A stretch of DNA of 64,000 nucleotides from contig WHUZ01000021.1 in NCBI GenBank assembly GCA_015179045.1, forward strand, positions 682,001 through 746,000. The letters run 5' to 3'. The notes beneath the pieces were generated by a model. The model was given only the letters and a program-made list of their open reading frames with translations, ran no database searches and was not told the DNA's origin. The position numbers and the translations under genes were made by a program. This document shows, in pieces, positions 30,145 through 43,006 of the stretch (positions are counted from its first letter, which is position 1; every line of letters begins with the position of its first letter). The stretch comes from Kalaharituber pfeilii (lineage: Eukaryota; Ascomycota; Pezizomycetes; Pezizales; Pezizaceae).

Positions 30145-32095
30145 TCACCACATTCCGCTCCTTTTCTTCTCCAACCTGCCCTTCACCTTCGTCTTCCCCT
30201 GTGCCACTGCCCCCGCTCCCTGTGCCGACCCCCCACCACCATCCTCCCCGAAAATCTGCAGCCCCATGAAGCTCTTGCGCCTGTCTTTCTGCTCGTCTAA
30301 TCTCTTGCCGCTGAACCATCCGGACTTCTTGGGTTGCAATGTATGTGCGCCTGAATTTTGATTTGGGAGGTTATATCCGTTGACACCCCCTAGGTGGTGA
30401 TGTGCGTTTGCACCTAGCGCGCTGCCATAGCTCGCGCTGTGTGCGTGTCCCACCCCGTGCCGCGGGGGTCGTTGTGGGGCTGGGCTGAGTATTGTGACAG
30501 ATGGCGGCACCGGCCTCGGCGGCATTGGCACCGGGTTTACGGCATCGTACGGTCTCCTGCCAGTGCCGTTAACTGGTGAACCGCCACCACCACCACCTGC
30601 ACCATTACCTTCCGCCCCCCACGCCCTCCTTCGTCGCTGCTTCTGTAGTCCCTCCCGCTCCAATTCCGCCTTCTCCCGCTCAAACTCGGCTCGGAGTCGC
30701 GCAGTCTCGGCTTCAATGCGGGCCGTCTCTCGCGCGGATTCCTCCTCAAATTGGCGCTGAAGCCGCCGCGCTTCGGCTTCCTGCTCCCGGAGATGCTCTT
30801 CTTTGAGCCGCTGCTGGTATGCCGGGTTGAAAAGTTGTTCTTGGGTCGGGCGGACCTTCTCATCACGAGGGTAGCTGCCGTCGGGAGAGCCGCCGGAGTA
30901 GGCTGGGGGAGCGGTGAAGGTGGGAGAGGTGGAGCCCCCGCTGGAGGTGACGGAAACGTTGACGCCGGGGCGGAGAAGGAGGGGGTGGGTGTTTTGACCG
31001 AGGGGATTGGAGACAGCACGCTGCCGCTGCTCATTATCGGCTTGTGCAAGCTCTACCTGTTGTTGTAAGCTAATCGAGGCGGTCTTTCCCGGACCGGAGA
31101 AGTTCACTGGGGCACGAGCACCGAGGTTGAAATGCGTCCTCATATCTCCAAAGTAGATATCCGAGATCGCCATCGCGGACGCTAGCAATGTGACCTCGAG
31201 TCCCTTGAGGTCTTCGATTTCGAGCCTGTGGAGGTTGGATTCGAAGATGGTAAGCTCAGCCTTGCGGGGCTTAGAGTTTGGGGAGTTAGACGAGCGAGCG
31301 TTGGTGAGGATTGCGATTGTAATATCGGGTTCGGAGGAGCACGTAGGGAGACTGGGTTTGCGGATGCCGCCTTCGGAGGAAGAGACGCCGGTTCCGGAGC
31401 CGGCGAGGTCATGGTCGTGGAGGGGCACATTGTTGGGATGGATTAGTGAACACCGTAAGCTGCTTCGCGACAGCACCCCACCCTCTTTTCGCCAGCGGAA
31501 TGTCGCAACGGGGAGAGTAGCCAGTGCCGCCTGCGTGGCGGCGAGCGATAAGTCTAGCTTCGACGCAGTAGGCTGCAGAAAGCTGGTTTTGGGGAGGGAG
31601 AATTCCCAGTATGGGCCAGAAGTCCACGAGGAGGGTTTCTGCGTCAGTATGACTCTCGAGTCCGGGTTGAACAGTTCGATTGTGATTTGCGCGGGCACCT
31701 TGGGGGGGTCTGGGGGCGGCTGCGGCGAGACGTCGTTCGACGGAGACCCACCGGATGCGGATGCCACGGGTTTCCGGTTCTTGGAAGACGAGTTGCTGGC
31801 GTTTGGGGGAGGGTATATTGCGGGCGCGGAAACGGCCGCGTACACGATGTCCGGATAGTGCGAGTCGTGGAGAGCAACGGTGTACATGTCGATAGTGTTT
31901 GGGTCGCGGCGTTTGAGGTATTTTGGGGCGGGGGCGGAACCATTTTGAGAGTGGGCGATGGTCGAGGCGGTGGTTGGGGTGGGGCGGGATGGGACGATGT
32001 GAAAGACTGGAGGGGACGGATAGTTAGCATAATGAGAGGCACCGGGTGAAGCGGGAGGAGAGCGTACTCGGGAGATTGGAGTCGATGACCGACAT
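30145..32095 (-). CDS. Conserved fungal protein of unknown function, two exons, coiled coil
   Basis: Model: complement of join(30145..32006, 32068..32095), 629 aa. The 61-bp intron is GTACGC..CCTCCAG with TGCTAAC branch site. Exon 1 encodes MSVIDSNLP; exon 2 continues in phase (FHIVPSRPTP.., KYLKRRDPNTIDMYTVAL). Residues about 40-330 form a beta-rich region (HDSHYPDIVYAAV, WEFSLPKTSFLQP, RKAELTIFESNLHRLEI) that ends at DIYFGDMRTHFNLG. About 405-475 is a charged Glu/Arg coiled coil. The C-terminus is Pro/Gly-rich and ends basic (KVKGRLEKKRSGMW). No catalytic motif or membrane segment is visible. The gene looks intact and GC-rich, unlike the repeats around it. I recall similar unnamed ascomycete proteins but cannot assign a function. 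Confidence 0.8.
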
Positions 32096-32867
32096 TGTTG
32101 CCGGGTGAAGGGTCGCTGGGGGAGCAGATGGAGTCCTAAGCTCAGGCACCGGTAGATTCTGTCGCGATCCCTACAAATACTTCAATGTTATTGGGTACCG
32201 GTCCGCTGGTGCGTTATGGTGAATAAACTATAATTCTGGCTGTCGCTCCTATTCTGCCTTGTTCCTCTTCCCGTCCGCGGAGTCTGTCGGGTTGGTTTTG
32301 TGAAGATGAGAGTATACTGAAGCAGATGAATTGTTTTGCGGAGAACGAAGAAGAAAGTTTGGAGATCGATCCGCTCAAATGTCTTGGATACGGCAATTGG
32401 GTAGTCTCGTAACCAGGTAACGACGTTGCAGTGCAGTGCTAGCTTCCGAAAGTCGCGCGCTGTTAGGGGCGCGTATGAACGACTTATTAAGTCAAACTGA
32501 ACGCTATTAATAGCCCCCTTGCTTGCGCCCCAAGCTTCGTGAATATTGGTGAAACGGGGATGCACAAAATATGTGCGAGGTGAGGATGGAGTTATATATA
32601 TGTCCTGTTTCCTCAGGGGTGTGTTCTATCGTGGTGTTCTTTTGCGCGTGGAGTTCGCAACTTGGGAGGATAGTGGGCAGTTTTATGGGATCGGTTTGAC
32701 AGGGCATTTGTTTGTGGATTAGTACGTAAGTAAGTACAGGTTGCAAATGCCTGTTCCGCAAGGACACCAGCAAGGCATCCTTGCGATGGGATATACGACA
32801 GCGGAGAATGTGTACGTATACTAAACGCTATGGCATCAAAAAGAAAGAAAAAAAAAAAGGCGCTGGT
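32096..32867. other. Intergenic, 5' region of the 30145-32095 gene
   Basis: Upstream sequence of the divergent minus-strand gene. Open frames on both strands are short and lack signatures. Confidence 0.5.
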
Positions 32868-33104
32868 TTACGTCATGTAAAGTGAAGTAAAAAGCATGGC
32901 GAGTCTGCCTCCTCTGCCCCGCCGCATCAAATACGCGTGCAGCATGTAAATACATATGCCGACTGGAAGGATGAGGGCCTTGGGATGTTGTGGCCTGGCT
33001 GGGTTGTGATACTTATAAGCCTCCACCGAGTCCTCTCCTGATAATTGATTGAACCAGTGTCCTTTAAGCTTCACCCATGACTGTTCATACCAAGACGGAT
33101 GCAT
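32868..33104 (-). CDS. Small hypothetical single-pass membrane protein
   Basis: A 78-aa frame from ATG 33104. N-terminus WYEQSWVKLKGHWFNQL is amphipathic. ALILPVGICIYMLHAYLM (about 44-61) is a plausible membrane segment, followed by an Arg-rich RRGRGGR stretch. Size and layout are like small mitochondrial inner-membrane subunits, but I recognise no family, and the last ten residues may be read-through into an intron. Could be a chance frame. Confidence 0.35.
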   Translation of the reverse strand: MHPSWYEQSWVKLKGHWFNQLSGEDSVEAYKYHNPARPQHPKALILPVGICIYMLHAYLMRRGRGGRLAMLFTSLYMT

Positions 33105-34733
33105 GGCCGGATGTATGCGAGTCTATAGCGCCAAGTTACAGCCATACCAGTTGATATCGAACGATAGGTTCTTATCTCACAAGGCGCTTTTTCAGAGAAA
33201 AGGTGCCTATCGACGAACATCTATCGATTTTCACGCCCCATTTTCTTCTCTTCTCTGCGCGTTAGTACGCCATTCGAAGCTCCTGATACGCTTGAATCCG
33301 AGTCCACTGCTCAGGCCCATACGTATCACTGTGCACATAACTGAAAATCGCGAAACGCCTACGCGTTCCCTTTACGCCAATCCGTTTCCTTGCAAGGCAG
33401 TGAGCTTAAAGTTTTTCCGTAAGTAATAGCGCAGCAATGGAGGGGCCTCCGTCGGCCATTGCTGGTGGGTGGGTGGCTGTGGGCGACGGTTGGATGATGG
33501 CTGGGTATGGTGTACTGGGGGGGATTACGTACGACTACGAAAGTAACAACGATAACGAATATGAGGCAGCGGAACTTAATTGCAGGCGTCGATTATACTG
33601 TTCGTACTCTACATAAAAGAGGAAACCTTTTCTAGAAATTTCAGCTAGAAAGTTAAGAAGGCTGTACAGTAGACGTGACGTGATTTGTTGTTCAGGCACT
33701 AGAGAGGATTGGTGAATTTGTTTAGAGATTCCGTGAAGAGAAAGAGGTTGACGTTAGCGACTCTGAAAATGCTTAATACCTACAAGAGTGATTTACAACA
33801 CATGAGGAATTATAAGCACATGTGGACTCCTGCACTAGTAGACTTTCAAGGTAGTTAGTTTATACGTGGCAGCACATGTAGGTATGCCATGACAATGCGA
33901 GGTTGACAAAAGTCATTGTTTGTTGAATATTGCGATGTACTGGTACAGAATTCACGCACAGGTTAGAAGGTATCCTTACCCGCGGTGTCAAATTTTTTTT
34001 TTTTTTTTCGCTTAGCTCCCGTATTTTTCTTGACGAACGTTAAATAAACTCCTGGAAAAGCGCTACTGCCGAGAATGGCGTGAGGCTCTGCGGTGAGAGA
34101 TGACGTGAGCAGTTGGGGATGGTATACGTAATTGGCGAACTTTGAATTTTGTGTCGGTCGCATTCCCGACAAATAGAATCCAAGTACTTTCCCAGCACAT
34201 TACTAGTATTAATACGTCGACGTAAAAATGAAACTCGGAGTATTAGTTTTTTTACTAAGGTCGGCGATGAGGTGAGTGCTATGAGTATTACTGTGTAGCT
34301 AATGCGTGCAGGTATTGCGGGTGTGAAAATGGATATTCGCATGGTATCTAGTCCCATGCCAGTACCAATGTCTGCACATGTGAGATCGGTATCACGTTCT
34401 AGAATTGCTTTTTTAATTCCAACGTGTGCACCCTCATCTCGCAACGGGAGTTAGAATTGGGACTGTGGGGTGTTTATGATAGACACTAAAGGCGGGAGGA
34501 GCGGAACAGGAGGGGTCGAGGATAAGGCTGTCGCAAAGGACTAGCGTACGTTTAAATTCCATTGAGTTCACGGGTGTACGATAATTGGTGATTTACTATC
34601 GATTGATGAAATTTTACTCAGTACTAGTATACATATCCTTCAAGAAAGCCGCAAGCCCGTACAACAAGTTCCAACACCCTTCACGCAGCAAAAGGCCCTG
34701 ACGAGATATAAGAATCTCTTGTGGTGCTAAAAT
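33105..34733. other. No gene recognised, 33105-34733
   Basis: Mostly unique sequence. A pyrimidine-rich stretch near 33235 and a poly(T) at 33992 are the only notable features. Confidence 0.5.
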
Positions 34734-35240
34734 TTACTTGTCGGCAATGGGGAAGTCTTGCCCGGTGGTTGACTTGTATCGTCCCCTGATGACTATTGCA
34801 ATCAAACAAAATCACACAATCAGCATGCCATGACTTCAAATAAATGCCAAAATAACAAACACAGAAAGTAACGCCGAATAAGTAAGGACAGGCCAGGCGG
34901 AAATCTCTCCAACCATGAAGAAGGAAAAGTTTTCAACTCATGGCAACAACACCCACTTACAATCACTTATCCTCTCGTCCTTTGCCTGCTCAATAGCGCT
35001 CTCGTTGTCTTGTGGCCCCTGGCCAAGAACGCGCTCCTGGACCACATCAATGCCCTTGTCGAGAGTGTCTTCTTTCGCCTCACTTTGCCTACCGCCGCCG
35101 AACGCGGAGTTGAGCTTATCGGACCAACCGCCGGAGGACTGTTGTTGCTGTTTTTGGGTGGTGCTGTCGGCACCAGTACTGCTGGGGTTGGATGTGTTTT
35201 TGGAGGAGGTACCGGAGAAGGCGGATTTGATGGTGTCCAT
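34734..35240 (-). CDS. Conserved small fungal protein, two exons
   Basis: Model: complement of join(34734..34792, 34961..35240), 112 aa, with a 168-bp intron (GTAAGT..CAATAG). Splicing joins ERISD to FIRGRYKSTTG and gives the C-terminus QDFPIADK. The protein is small, hydrophilic and Ser/Gln-rich at the N-terminus, with WSDKLNSAFGGG near 39-50, then KEDTLDKGIDVVQERVLGQG and DNESAIEQAKDE. This layout matches a widespread ascomycete family of short hydrophilic proteins that databases leave uncharacterised or call stress-related; that is from memory. No signal peptide or membrane segment. Reading exon 1 alone would append a false CKWVLLP tail. Confidence 0.85.
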
Positions 35241-35769
35241 TGTGAGTGGATTAGGTAGCTGATATGTAGTTTAGATTGATGGATTGGATAATGATCGTGA
35301 GATTATTGATATACGTTCGTTATAGGTTTGTGGAGGTTCTGGATGGATGGACGGATTCAGATAATGGTTCACTATATAACTCCCATAGCCCAGAAATTAT
35401 TTCCTGTTCTTGTACTGGTTGTACGAATAGCCTAAGTTTGGTCAGTGTATTGAGTCTCGTACCTTGGTCAGTTTTTCTGGTTTCCTGTCTACGGGGTACA
35501 TTAGAAGGGTGTGGGCTGCTGTTAAGCGATTGCCACAGGTTACAATGTTGTGATGTCAGACGTTACGAAGATCAGGTTATAAGCGGCGGAGGTTGAAGTT
35601 GGCCAGTTTTATCGCATAGCTCACCCTAAATTGCGGCATCGGCGGCGATCGGAATATCATTGTTCCTGAATCCGTCCGAAATGTTCGAACACAAATTTAT
35701 GATGTGTCAGTAGAAGCGTAGCTTCCCACCTTTTGGGGTAATGATCCCCTCAACAACTAAAGTCGCTTG
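35241..35769. other. Intergenic, 35241-35769
   Basis: 5' region of the 34734-35240 gene, with nothing further assignable. Confidence 0.5.
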
Positions 35770-35859
35770 TACTAGCTAGTAAAATATGTATTCGGACATA
35801 CTGTAGCGCATAATGTGTATTAGTACCCCTGTCCGAATACATATTTTACTGGCTAGTAC
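35770..35859. mobile_element. Palindromic mini-MITE, 90 bp
   Basis: Near-perfect inverted halves, gtactagctagtaaaatatg.. and ..catattttactggctagtac, around a 32-bp centre. As single-stranded DNA or RNA it would fold into a 29-bp hairpin. A second copy was not seen. Confidence 0.75.
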
Positions 35860-36090
35860 GGCAGAATGTAGTTGGCGGTCATGATGATCAGTGCCATAAA
35901 CTTCATACACACTCCTCTTTTTGCAGAGTAATGGAGCGGTGGCGCCCTGCCAAGTCTCGTCCTGTACCTATCATACGTGCAATAGCCAGGCACCGTCGGG
36001 GACGTAAAACAATGACAAACTCCATATCAGGAACACGCCAACAAAAGTCAATCAAAGACACATGCCTTACTTATGTAGAACTCGATTTGT

Positions 36091-36202
36091 ACTCGCTGGT
36101 TCGGGAAGTATTGGAACGCTGCATAACAAATTTGCACTATTCCAAAAGGCGAATAGCACATACGATTTATGCAGCGGTCCAATACTTTCCGAACCAGCGA
36201 GT
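36091..36202. mobile_element. Palindromic mini-MITE, 112 bp
   Basis: Inverted arms actcgctggttcgggaagta and its reverse complement tactttccgaaccagcgagt, with two mismatches over about 38 bp. No coding capacity. Unrelated in sequence to 35770-35859. Confidence 0.75.
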
Positions 36203-38938
36203 AAGTTGAGAAGCGTTAGGAAAATCTACTAAGAGTGAGCATGAGAAATAAAAATTGAGCTTTTCATATTTTGAAAAATCTACGGCACCAAGGGGGGATC
36301 TGAAGCTTAGATATGGCAGAGCGGGATCACTCGTTTCTTCAGTCTATGGCCGTAGATGCATATTCCTATTCCGAAATTATGATAAGGAGATAAGGTCTAC
36401 ATTGGCATATTATAAATGGAATGAAATGGAATGAAATGGCTGCAGGACTCCGAGCCTATTACTTACCTCCTGGAGCAAGGCTTCGCTTCAAGCAGGTAGT
36501 AGTAGTATTTGGATAGTTATGATTTGTGTGCATGTAGCGGGCATACGGAATGAACCACATATTTTTTGTTAACTATAGGGCGTTATCTAATTGTTATCGG
36601 TAAATTGAAATGTTCTGGTAGTAGTGAAGTCAAATTGAATTTACCAAGATTCGAAACTGAGGAAATGCTCATGATCGAGAACGAAATGACACGACAACAG
36701 GGATAAATGGAAATGAAAAACAACATCTTCCTAAGAAGTATATTTTTTGCCCATTCGCAAACTTTGCTTATGACGATTCGTTTGGAAGCAAGAAATATGC
36801 CGAGTCTCATGTCCGATATTATGGGTTTTTGCCCGTGATAGTAAGGATCAGTAAATTGAGGCGCTGTAATCACTGCTCCTACGCCTGTGTTTTGTTTGTC
36901 TAATCTTTGTGTCATGGCCTGAAAGATTAAGATTATTTACTGGATTCTTCATTTCGTTGCTCGTCGAATACCTGTAGTCCTAACCAGAGGCAATTTGCAT
37001 ACAAGGGTGGAGCGCAGAACAGGTTATGGAGGTGGAAGTGATCACCCTCAATTTGCACGCAATCAAAGCCAGTGCGCAAATGTACAGTACATGCTGGGGT
37101 GCATGCATGATGTGTACGGGATGGAAGTGGTCTGTGCACATGTTGGTGGGTACAATGTACAAATACAGGAATGTTGGATCACGGGATGTGGAACGGGCAT
37201 TCGGAGATGCACATATTCGGGTGACAGCTATCGCAGGTTCTCAGACATATTTCCCAATCCCGGTGACGGTGAACAACCCGATATATGCCAGCAAGTTTGG
37301 GGGCCAGATATGATAAACATAGAACATGAGAAAAAGGAACGTAGACTGAGATGCGAATTCGGTTGCCGGTCCGGTGCAGGATGTGTGCTAAGTCCAGCAT
37401 GATCCAGATGCGAATAAAATTGTAGAAACAGATGGGAGTTGGGAACATCGGATTCGGAGTATTTTTGTGGTGAGTTGAACTGAGGCAAGGCGGCTGAGCT
37501 GCATGACTGAAAAGAGATGACCGGTCGCTCGATTTTGATTCATGAGATTGAGTTCCAAGCACTGAACACTGGCTGGGGTCGTTGCAATTCTGTCGAGGTC
37601 ACGGACACGTATGAATTTCGGCAGTTTTGGTTCAGAATTGAGCTTCCCTCAATTGTTGCGAGAGATGGAGGGCGCACAGACACACGTTTTGCACATGGGA
37701 GGTTGCCACCTGGTGGGGCTCATATGCACCCTACTAGTAAAACAAGGTTCCCATCTTGGCTGTCTTTCTACTGGCAAACAAAGCGCGGCTACCAATTCTG
37801 GATATTAGATTTACTTTTTTTTTTTTTTTTTTTTTTAATATTTCAAAGGAGAATGATATGTTAAGTGGAATCTCACTCAGCAGGACCGAACCAATAAAAC
37901 TAACCCATACATCTTCGCAAGGCATTAGGGCTTGGACCCATGGTCTTCTAAATAGGGTACCTATCCTAGGGCTACAGAAAAGCAAGTCGGGAATTGTTTA
38001 CCCCACCCCGCCACCCCTTGTCTCGCCCTACAAACTCTTGTTTCCATATCAAGTTGGGCGACACCAAACGCACTGACCATAACATGCAATGCAAACACCA
38101 ACCAACACTGCGCGCACAGATGAAATCTCGATGATGACTCGCGGTTACAACTTGACCAATTGAGGAAGTACCGTAAGTGATTTGAGCTTGGGCCGCCATA
38201 CGGTAATCCAACAGCATATGCTTATGCTCTTCGTTCCGATGGGGATGGCCGGTTGTCTGTAAATGTGGATGCTGTGCTGGTGGTTGGGATTGTCACGCTT
38301 GGGCACCTTGTTTGATGGGGGGATTCTAGTTTGTCCTGTTCTAGAATCTTGATTTCATGATTGATATCAATATTTGCCGGGGAATACCATTGCTTCTCTT
38401 TCCAAATGATGAACCACTAGGAATTGGCAGTCGATATATTGACACGGAATGCAGCCGCCTACAGCCGCCTAGCTAGTTCAGGTAGCGGAGGCAAGCAAGA
38501 CCGGCGATGAGCTTGCGATCCTTGCATAAAGCTCCTTAATTCCTCCCCGGATTCTCGTCCGTGCTTGCGATTGACTACTGTTCACCAAGTGACTACCTCC
38601 CTTATATATGAATATACCCTTTCCCCTGGATCTGGGGCTGCAACTAACGATAATTTACATTTTTTTACATGATCATGGTCTAGTGGCCCTCTAGATCCGG
38701 CTGTGACATTTCTTACTATCAACTATCGATAGATTCTTCCATGCCTATACTGGCGATATTAGTATAGAACAAAGAAATACTGACACCGCAACCGCATCGA
38801 GCCCGAGCGTTAACAGATTTTTTCTGGACGGGGCTTTTATACACCCTTGTTGTCACATTATCTTGAAGGATACATATTGAGATCGCCAACGAAAACTACT
38901 TTCAACGATTCTAGGTGTGAAGGCATAGTACCATCGAC
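36203..38938. other. No gene recognised, 36203-38938
   Basis: 2.7 kb of mostly unique sequence. Contains aatggaatgaaatgg short repeats near 36415-36440 and a T22 run near 37815. Open frames on both strands at 37000-37500 overlap and show no domain. Part may be promoter for the gene at 38939. Confidence 0.45.
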
Positions 38939-41580
38939 ATGTCAACAGCTGCCATCAATATTCTCCTCCCACACTCCCAGACCCGCTATGCCCGATCTCA
39001 GTCAGCCCCGCCGTGTCCCGGAGCATGGTCGTTTAGGATACTGAATAGGTTTCCGCTGCCGGAGAAGTTAAGGCAAGCTGTCCAGCAGGAGGAGGGGCGT
39101 CAGGGTAGGAGCGGGCGTGAAGCGAGCTCGAGCAGAAGGGCCCATGGAGGGATCCCCGGAAATGGAGGGTCAGAGATCCCGGCACAGCAGTACATCTGTA
39201 CATATCCAAATCATGTGCACCATTCTCAGCAATATTATACGATCTATCCTCCGCCACCTCCGGCTGCGGGACTGTATCGTCCACCGGCGCCTAATTCGGC
39301 ACAGTATGGCACATTACCGATGCCGCCTCCGGCGGGAGCAATAGGACTGGGATCTTCAAAGCATGCAGCGCCAGGGGGAGCAATCTCGAATGTGCCGGTT
39401 CAGAAACAACCGTTAGCTCTGGCGGGCCAACTTTCGCCTCCTCCTTTGGCTGGGTATCCACCGTATACGTACTCTGCGGCACCATCATACCCTCCGCTAG
39501 TGCCAAATGCGGTTCCTCCTTCGGGAGCGCTGCTCGCATATCGGTACCCTTATCCATCATATCCGATGCCTCCCCCTGCTCCATCTGCAATTCTGAAATC
39601 ACAAAGAGCGCTTCCAGTTGGTCCTGTTGACCCTCCAGTGCCAGCCCCAGGCTCGCAACCACCAACATCGCATCCCTCTCCATCATATGTGCCTCAGCTG
39701 GCTCAACGTACACACACAACTCAGCCTGCACTACTAAATACCCCCCAGCAACCTACGAGTCCCAAACGTGGTCCATCCACTTCCACGAGTTCAAAAGAGG
39801 CATCGAAATCGAAATTGAGGGACCAAGGAGCCCTAAGTTCGCCACAACCTCATCCACCCGAGCTCCCTGTCCCGCAATATTACCATCCTCCATACTCATA
39901 TCCACTTTACCCTCATCCACCCCCAGGCCCTGATCCACTCCGTTCTTCAAAAATAGCTGCCGGATCCGGAAAGCGGCCTGAAAATGCCCCAACTCAACTA
40001 TCTATACCCGCGCCCCCCCTCCTTCACAAAGACGTCGACCTCACCGCCCAGTGCCTCCGCCTCCAAATAGGAGTTTACTACCTCCACCACCTGCCACAGG
40101 ACAGACTTCACCCTCGCACCAGGACCCACCGCTAACAAACTATCCCGGGACGTTCCCACCGGTACCAGCGCACCAAGGATATTATTCCGGACAACTTCCT
40201 CCGTATCCGTGTCCGTATCCATATCCTCCAGTGCATGTTCCGTACGCGTATCTGTATCCACCGCCACCGTTCCCGATACCCACTGCACAGAATGCTCCGA
40301 CTGGGGCAGTATCAACAGGTACGGCTGATGGAGAGAACACAGACGGAGAATCATCCAGACCTAGAAAGCGGATCAAACCTCCAGCAGTTGTTGCTATAGT
40401 ACCGCAGAGGAGAGGGCGACCACCAAAAAAATCGACTACGGTAGACGCTATTGTGCCGGTTGCAGGGCAGAGCGGTGTGGAAGAGCGCCGGAGCACGCCA
40501 GAGAGTACGCCAGAGACGGAAGGCGAAGGTAGGAGCTTGAGTGAGGCTGGCTCAAGTTCAAATTATAGTCCGAATCCGAAGAAAAGGCCGGCACCAGCAC
40601 CGGAGCTGGAGCGGACCCGAGTTCAGGGTAGCCGTCAGAATGCTCGAGATGGGGCACGTTCGGTGCCACTAGCACAAGTACATCGATATCCTCATCCATC
40701 TGCTCAAACTTCGGGTCCAGGGCAGTCAGCAACGACACAAACAGATTCATCGGGGCGCCCACCGGGGCCCTACCAGCCTGGTATGTCACCGCACATGATG
40801 CTGCCTCAAGTCTGCTATGCAAACAATGCGTATACTCCACTACCGCCACAATCGGCACCAATACTACCGCTGCATACAATATCATCATCATCGACATCCT
40901 CGGGGCAGATTTCGGCTTCAGTTTCAATTACGACGTCATCTTCCAGCTCGACACAGGCTTCCTCGGCCACGGGTTCGGAGGCAAAGACAACATTGACAGG
41001 GAACGACGATGGTAGGGAAGGCGCCATGCAGCCAATTAAGAGGACGAGGAAGTCATATACGAGGGAATATAAATTGAGAGCCCTGAACTATTTAAAGGGG
41101 GAGAGACCGGACGGGAAAGGGGGAATGGTACCGGCATCGGATACTTGTGAGTGGAATATACACATTTTACCCTGGCCCTGATATTACATTTTCAATATCC
41201 CCTTGAGTTGAAATTTATTTTTCAATATTTCTTTTTTCTTTTTTGGAGGGTGCAGTAGGTTTTGTGTATTTGTTCGTTGATTTGAGTTCGTAGCTGACGC
41301 GATAATGTTGTGATATGCGACAGGGGTCTCACGACAAGTCGGCGTAACGAGGAAGGTTCTTCGAGGGTGGAAGGCGCAGGAGGAGAGGTTGAGAGCGGCC
41401 AGGATGGGGTCGAGGCGGGTGAGGGATAGTAAGAAGCCAAAGGATAGGGCGGGGAAGGGAAATGGGAGGGAGGCTGGGAGGGAGAGCAGCGGATTGATAA
41501 TGGTGACAGGAGCGGGAGTGGGGATGATGTGGTGGCACGGCAGCAGGGTAGGAGCTTATCTTCGTGATGTTCGGTATTGA
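38939..41580 (+). CDS. Proline-rich AT-hook / helix-turn-helix DNA-binding protein, two exons, one apparent frameshift
   Basis: Exon 1 38939-41146, exon 2 41324-41580; 177-bp intron GTGAGT..GACAG. A one-base shift is needed at a C7 run near 40012-40018 (eight C restores the frame), giving about 821 aa. Residues 80-560 are Pro/Tyr/Ser-rich and low in complexity. An AT-hook (PQRRGRPPKKS) lies near 40400-40432. A basic segment, KRTRKSYTREYKLRALNYLK, joins across the intron to WVSRQVGVTRKVLRGWKAQE: a psq/Brinker-like helix-turn-helix split by the intron. This suggests a chromatin-bound transcription factor with a disordered N-terminus. The last 80 residues are basic and Gly-rich. The C7 shift may be an assembly error. 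Confidence 0.7.
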
Positions 41581-41651
41581 GGGTAGCAACTTTCGAACGC
41601 TAACGGACGCTGCGAGAGCTGATAGAAATCGAAGCGAGCACTACATGTATT

Positions 41652-41948
41652 ATGGACCTCGACTCCCAAGACGGGGTTTCCAGACTTACAACGACAGACG
41701 GCTCAAGGTCTGGATCAGCGGATTGTGAATCGATATCGGGCTCAAGCATTGATAATGATCATGATGACGACGCGGGGATGCGCATTGTGGAGCAGTTACA
41801 GGCGGAGATGAGTCGAATGACGGCGGAGCTCGCGGAAGCGAAGGCACAGCAGAGAAGTATTGCTGATGAGTCTGGACAGGGCTTGGATACAAAGCCATCG
41901 AAGCCGCATGGAGGAAATCAAGCGGTGTCGGTGGTGGTAAAGGGATAG
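41652..41948 (+). CDS. Possible further exon or small downstream ORF, acidic with coiled coil
   Basis: 98 codons from ATG 41652 (LDSQDGVSRLTTTDGS, then an Asp-rich NDHDDDAG, then a heptad-like QLQAEMSRMTAELAEAKAQQ). It lies 71 bp after the stop of the DNA-binding protein. It could be a last exon if 41548-41700 contains an intron, or a separate short gene. The acidic/coiled-coil tail would suit dimerisation. Weakly supported. Confidence 0.3.
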   Translation: MDLDSQDGVSRLTTTDGSRSGSADCESISGSSIDNDHDDDAGMRIVEQLQAEMSRMTAELAEAKAQQRSIADESGQGLDTKPSKPHGGNQAVSVVVKG

Positions 41949-43006
41949 TGCGGTGGATATATACACACGTGACTCGCATGTCGTTTTTTAGTGTCCTCTA
42001 GGTTCTTTGGCGACTTACTTTTCCCTTTTTTCGCCAGGTTGTGTGTTTCTATTTCCGTAAATGATGTTTCATTGTTTGATGTTGGGATATTTGGGTGCTT
42101 TTATGACTGTAATATAGTACACGACTCTCGTTTGGTAATTTATATTTATGGTTTATTTTTTTGTGAATCTTCATGAGGTTTTATTAAAGCTGGGAGATTA
42201 CGTACCTGTGCGAGGTGGCATATAGCTTCAAGGGAGGGGGAGGGGAAAGAATATACTACCTTCCCTGGCATTTGTTTTTGATGTCAGGAATTATTGTCTT
42301 AGGGCTGAGATCATGCAATGACTTACGACATGATTTGCAGGTACAGGCGCGTCAAGAGGGGCTGGTTATGAGTATAATGGGGCTCCGGGTAACCTCTTGG
42401 TGGTGTGTGAGGCAGATATAGGAACGGTAAACGTCCCAAAAAAGCCATTGGATTGGGGAAAGTGCCCTTACCCGCAGGAGTTGGAAGGGCACAATAGAAG
42501 AATGGTCATATGTGTGAGAATCACCACGCAATTATCGATCACGGAGCATGTAGAAACCTTCAAGGAGGTAAGATGATTTTTGGCGTTGGAAACATTTGGA
42601 GGCGGTAGTGAGCAGGGCACTGTGGAGTGGTGTGATCGAGCAATTTTGTGAAAGACTCGTGCCCCGGACCAGGGAGGTTCTAGTTGTGCGACTCGAAAGG
42701 GAATATTGCAAGGAATCAGGGCTGAGTATTATCGATGGGGAGTCGACGGTAAAATTTTGGTTGGGTTTGGTGGCATTTAGGGCTAAGCGGGTAGGGCTTG
42801 TGTTTAGATGGGGTAGAGGTTGTAATCCGACTTTATTGGAGTAGAGTGTGCTATTTTCTGATGGCGGCAATTAACACATCATGCGGTCATGATATACATA
42901 ATTGCAGAGTGGGCGTTAGATACTCTGCATGAAGGGCAAAGATAGTGCATTTGCATACTGGTTTGTACGATCATGATGTGCTTGTTATATTTGCATTGGG
43001 GCGTTA
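41949..43006. other. No gene recognised, 41949-43006
   Basis: 3' flank of the regulator gene, then unique sequence. A plus-strand open frame at 42596-42844 has no recognisable similarity. Confidence 0.45.

Noticed and set aside
30494..31858. Large plus-strand frames opposite the 629-aa gene
   Set aside because: Shadow frames in GC-rich coding DNA; the minus strand has a consistent intron, start and domain layout.
39033..40496. Minus-strand frames opposite the AT-hook gene
   Set aside because: Shadows of Pro-rich codons; no motif, while the plus strand has AT-hook and HTH.
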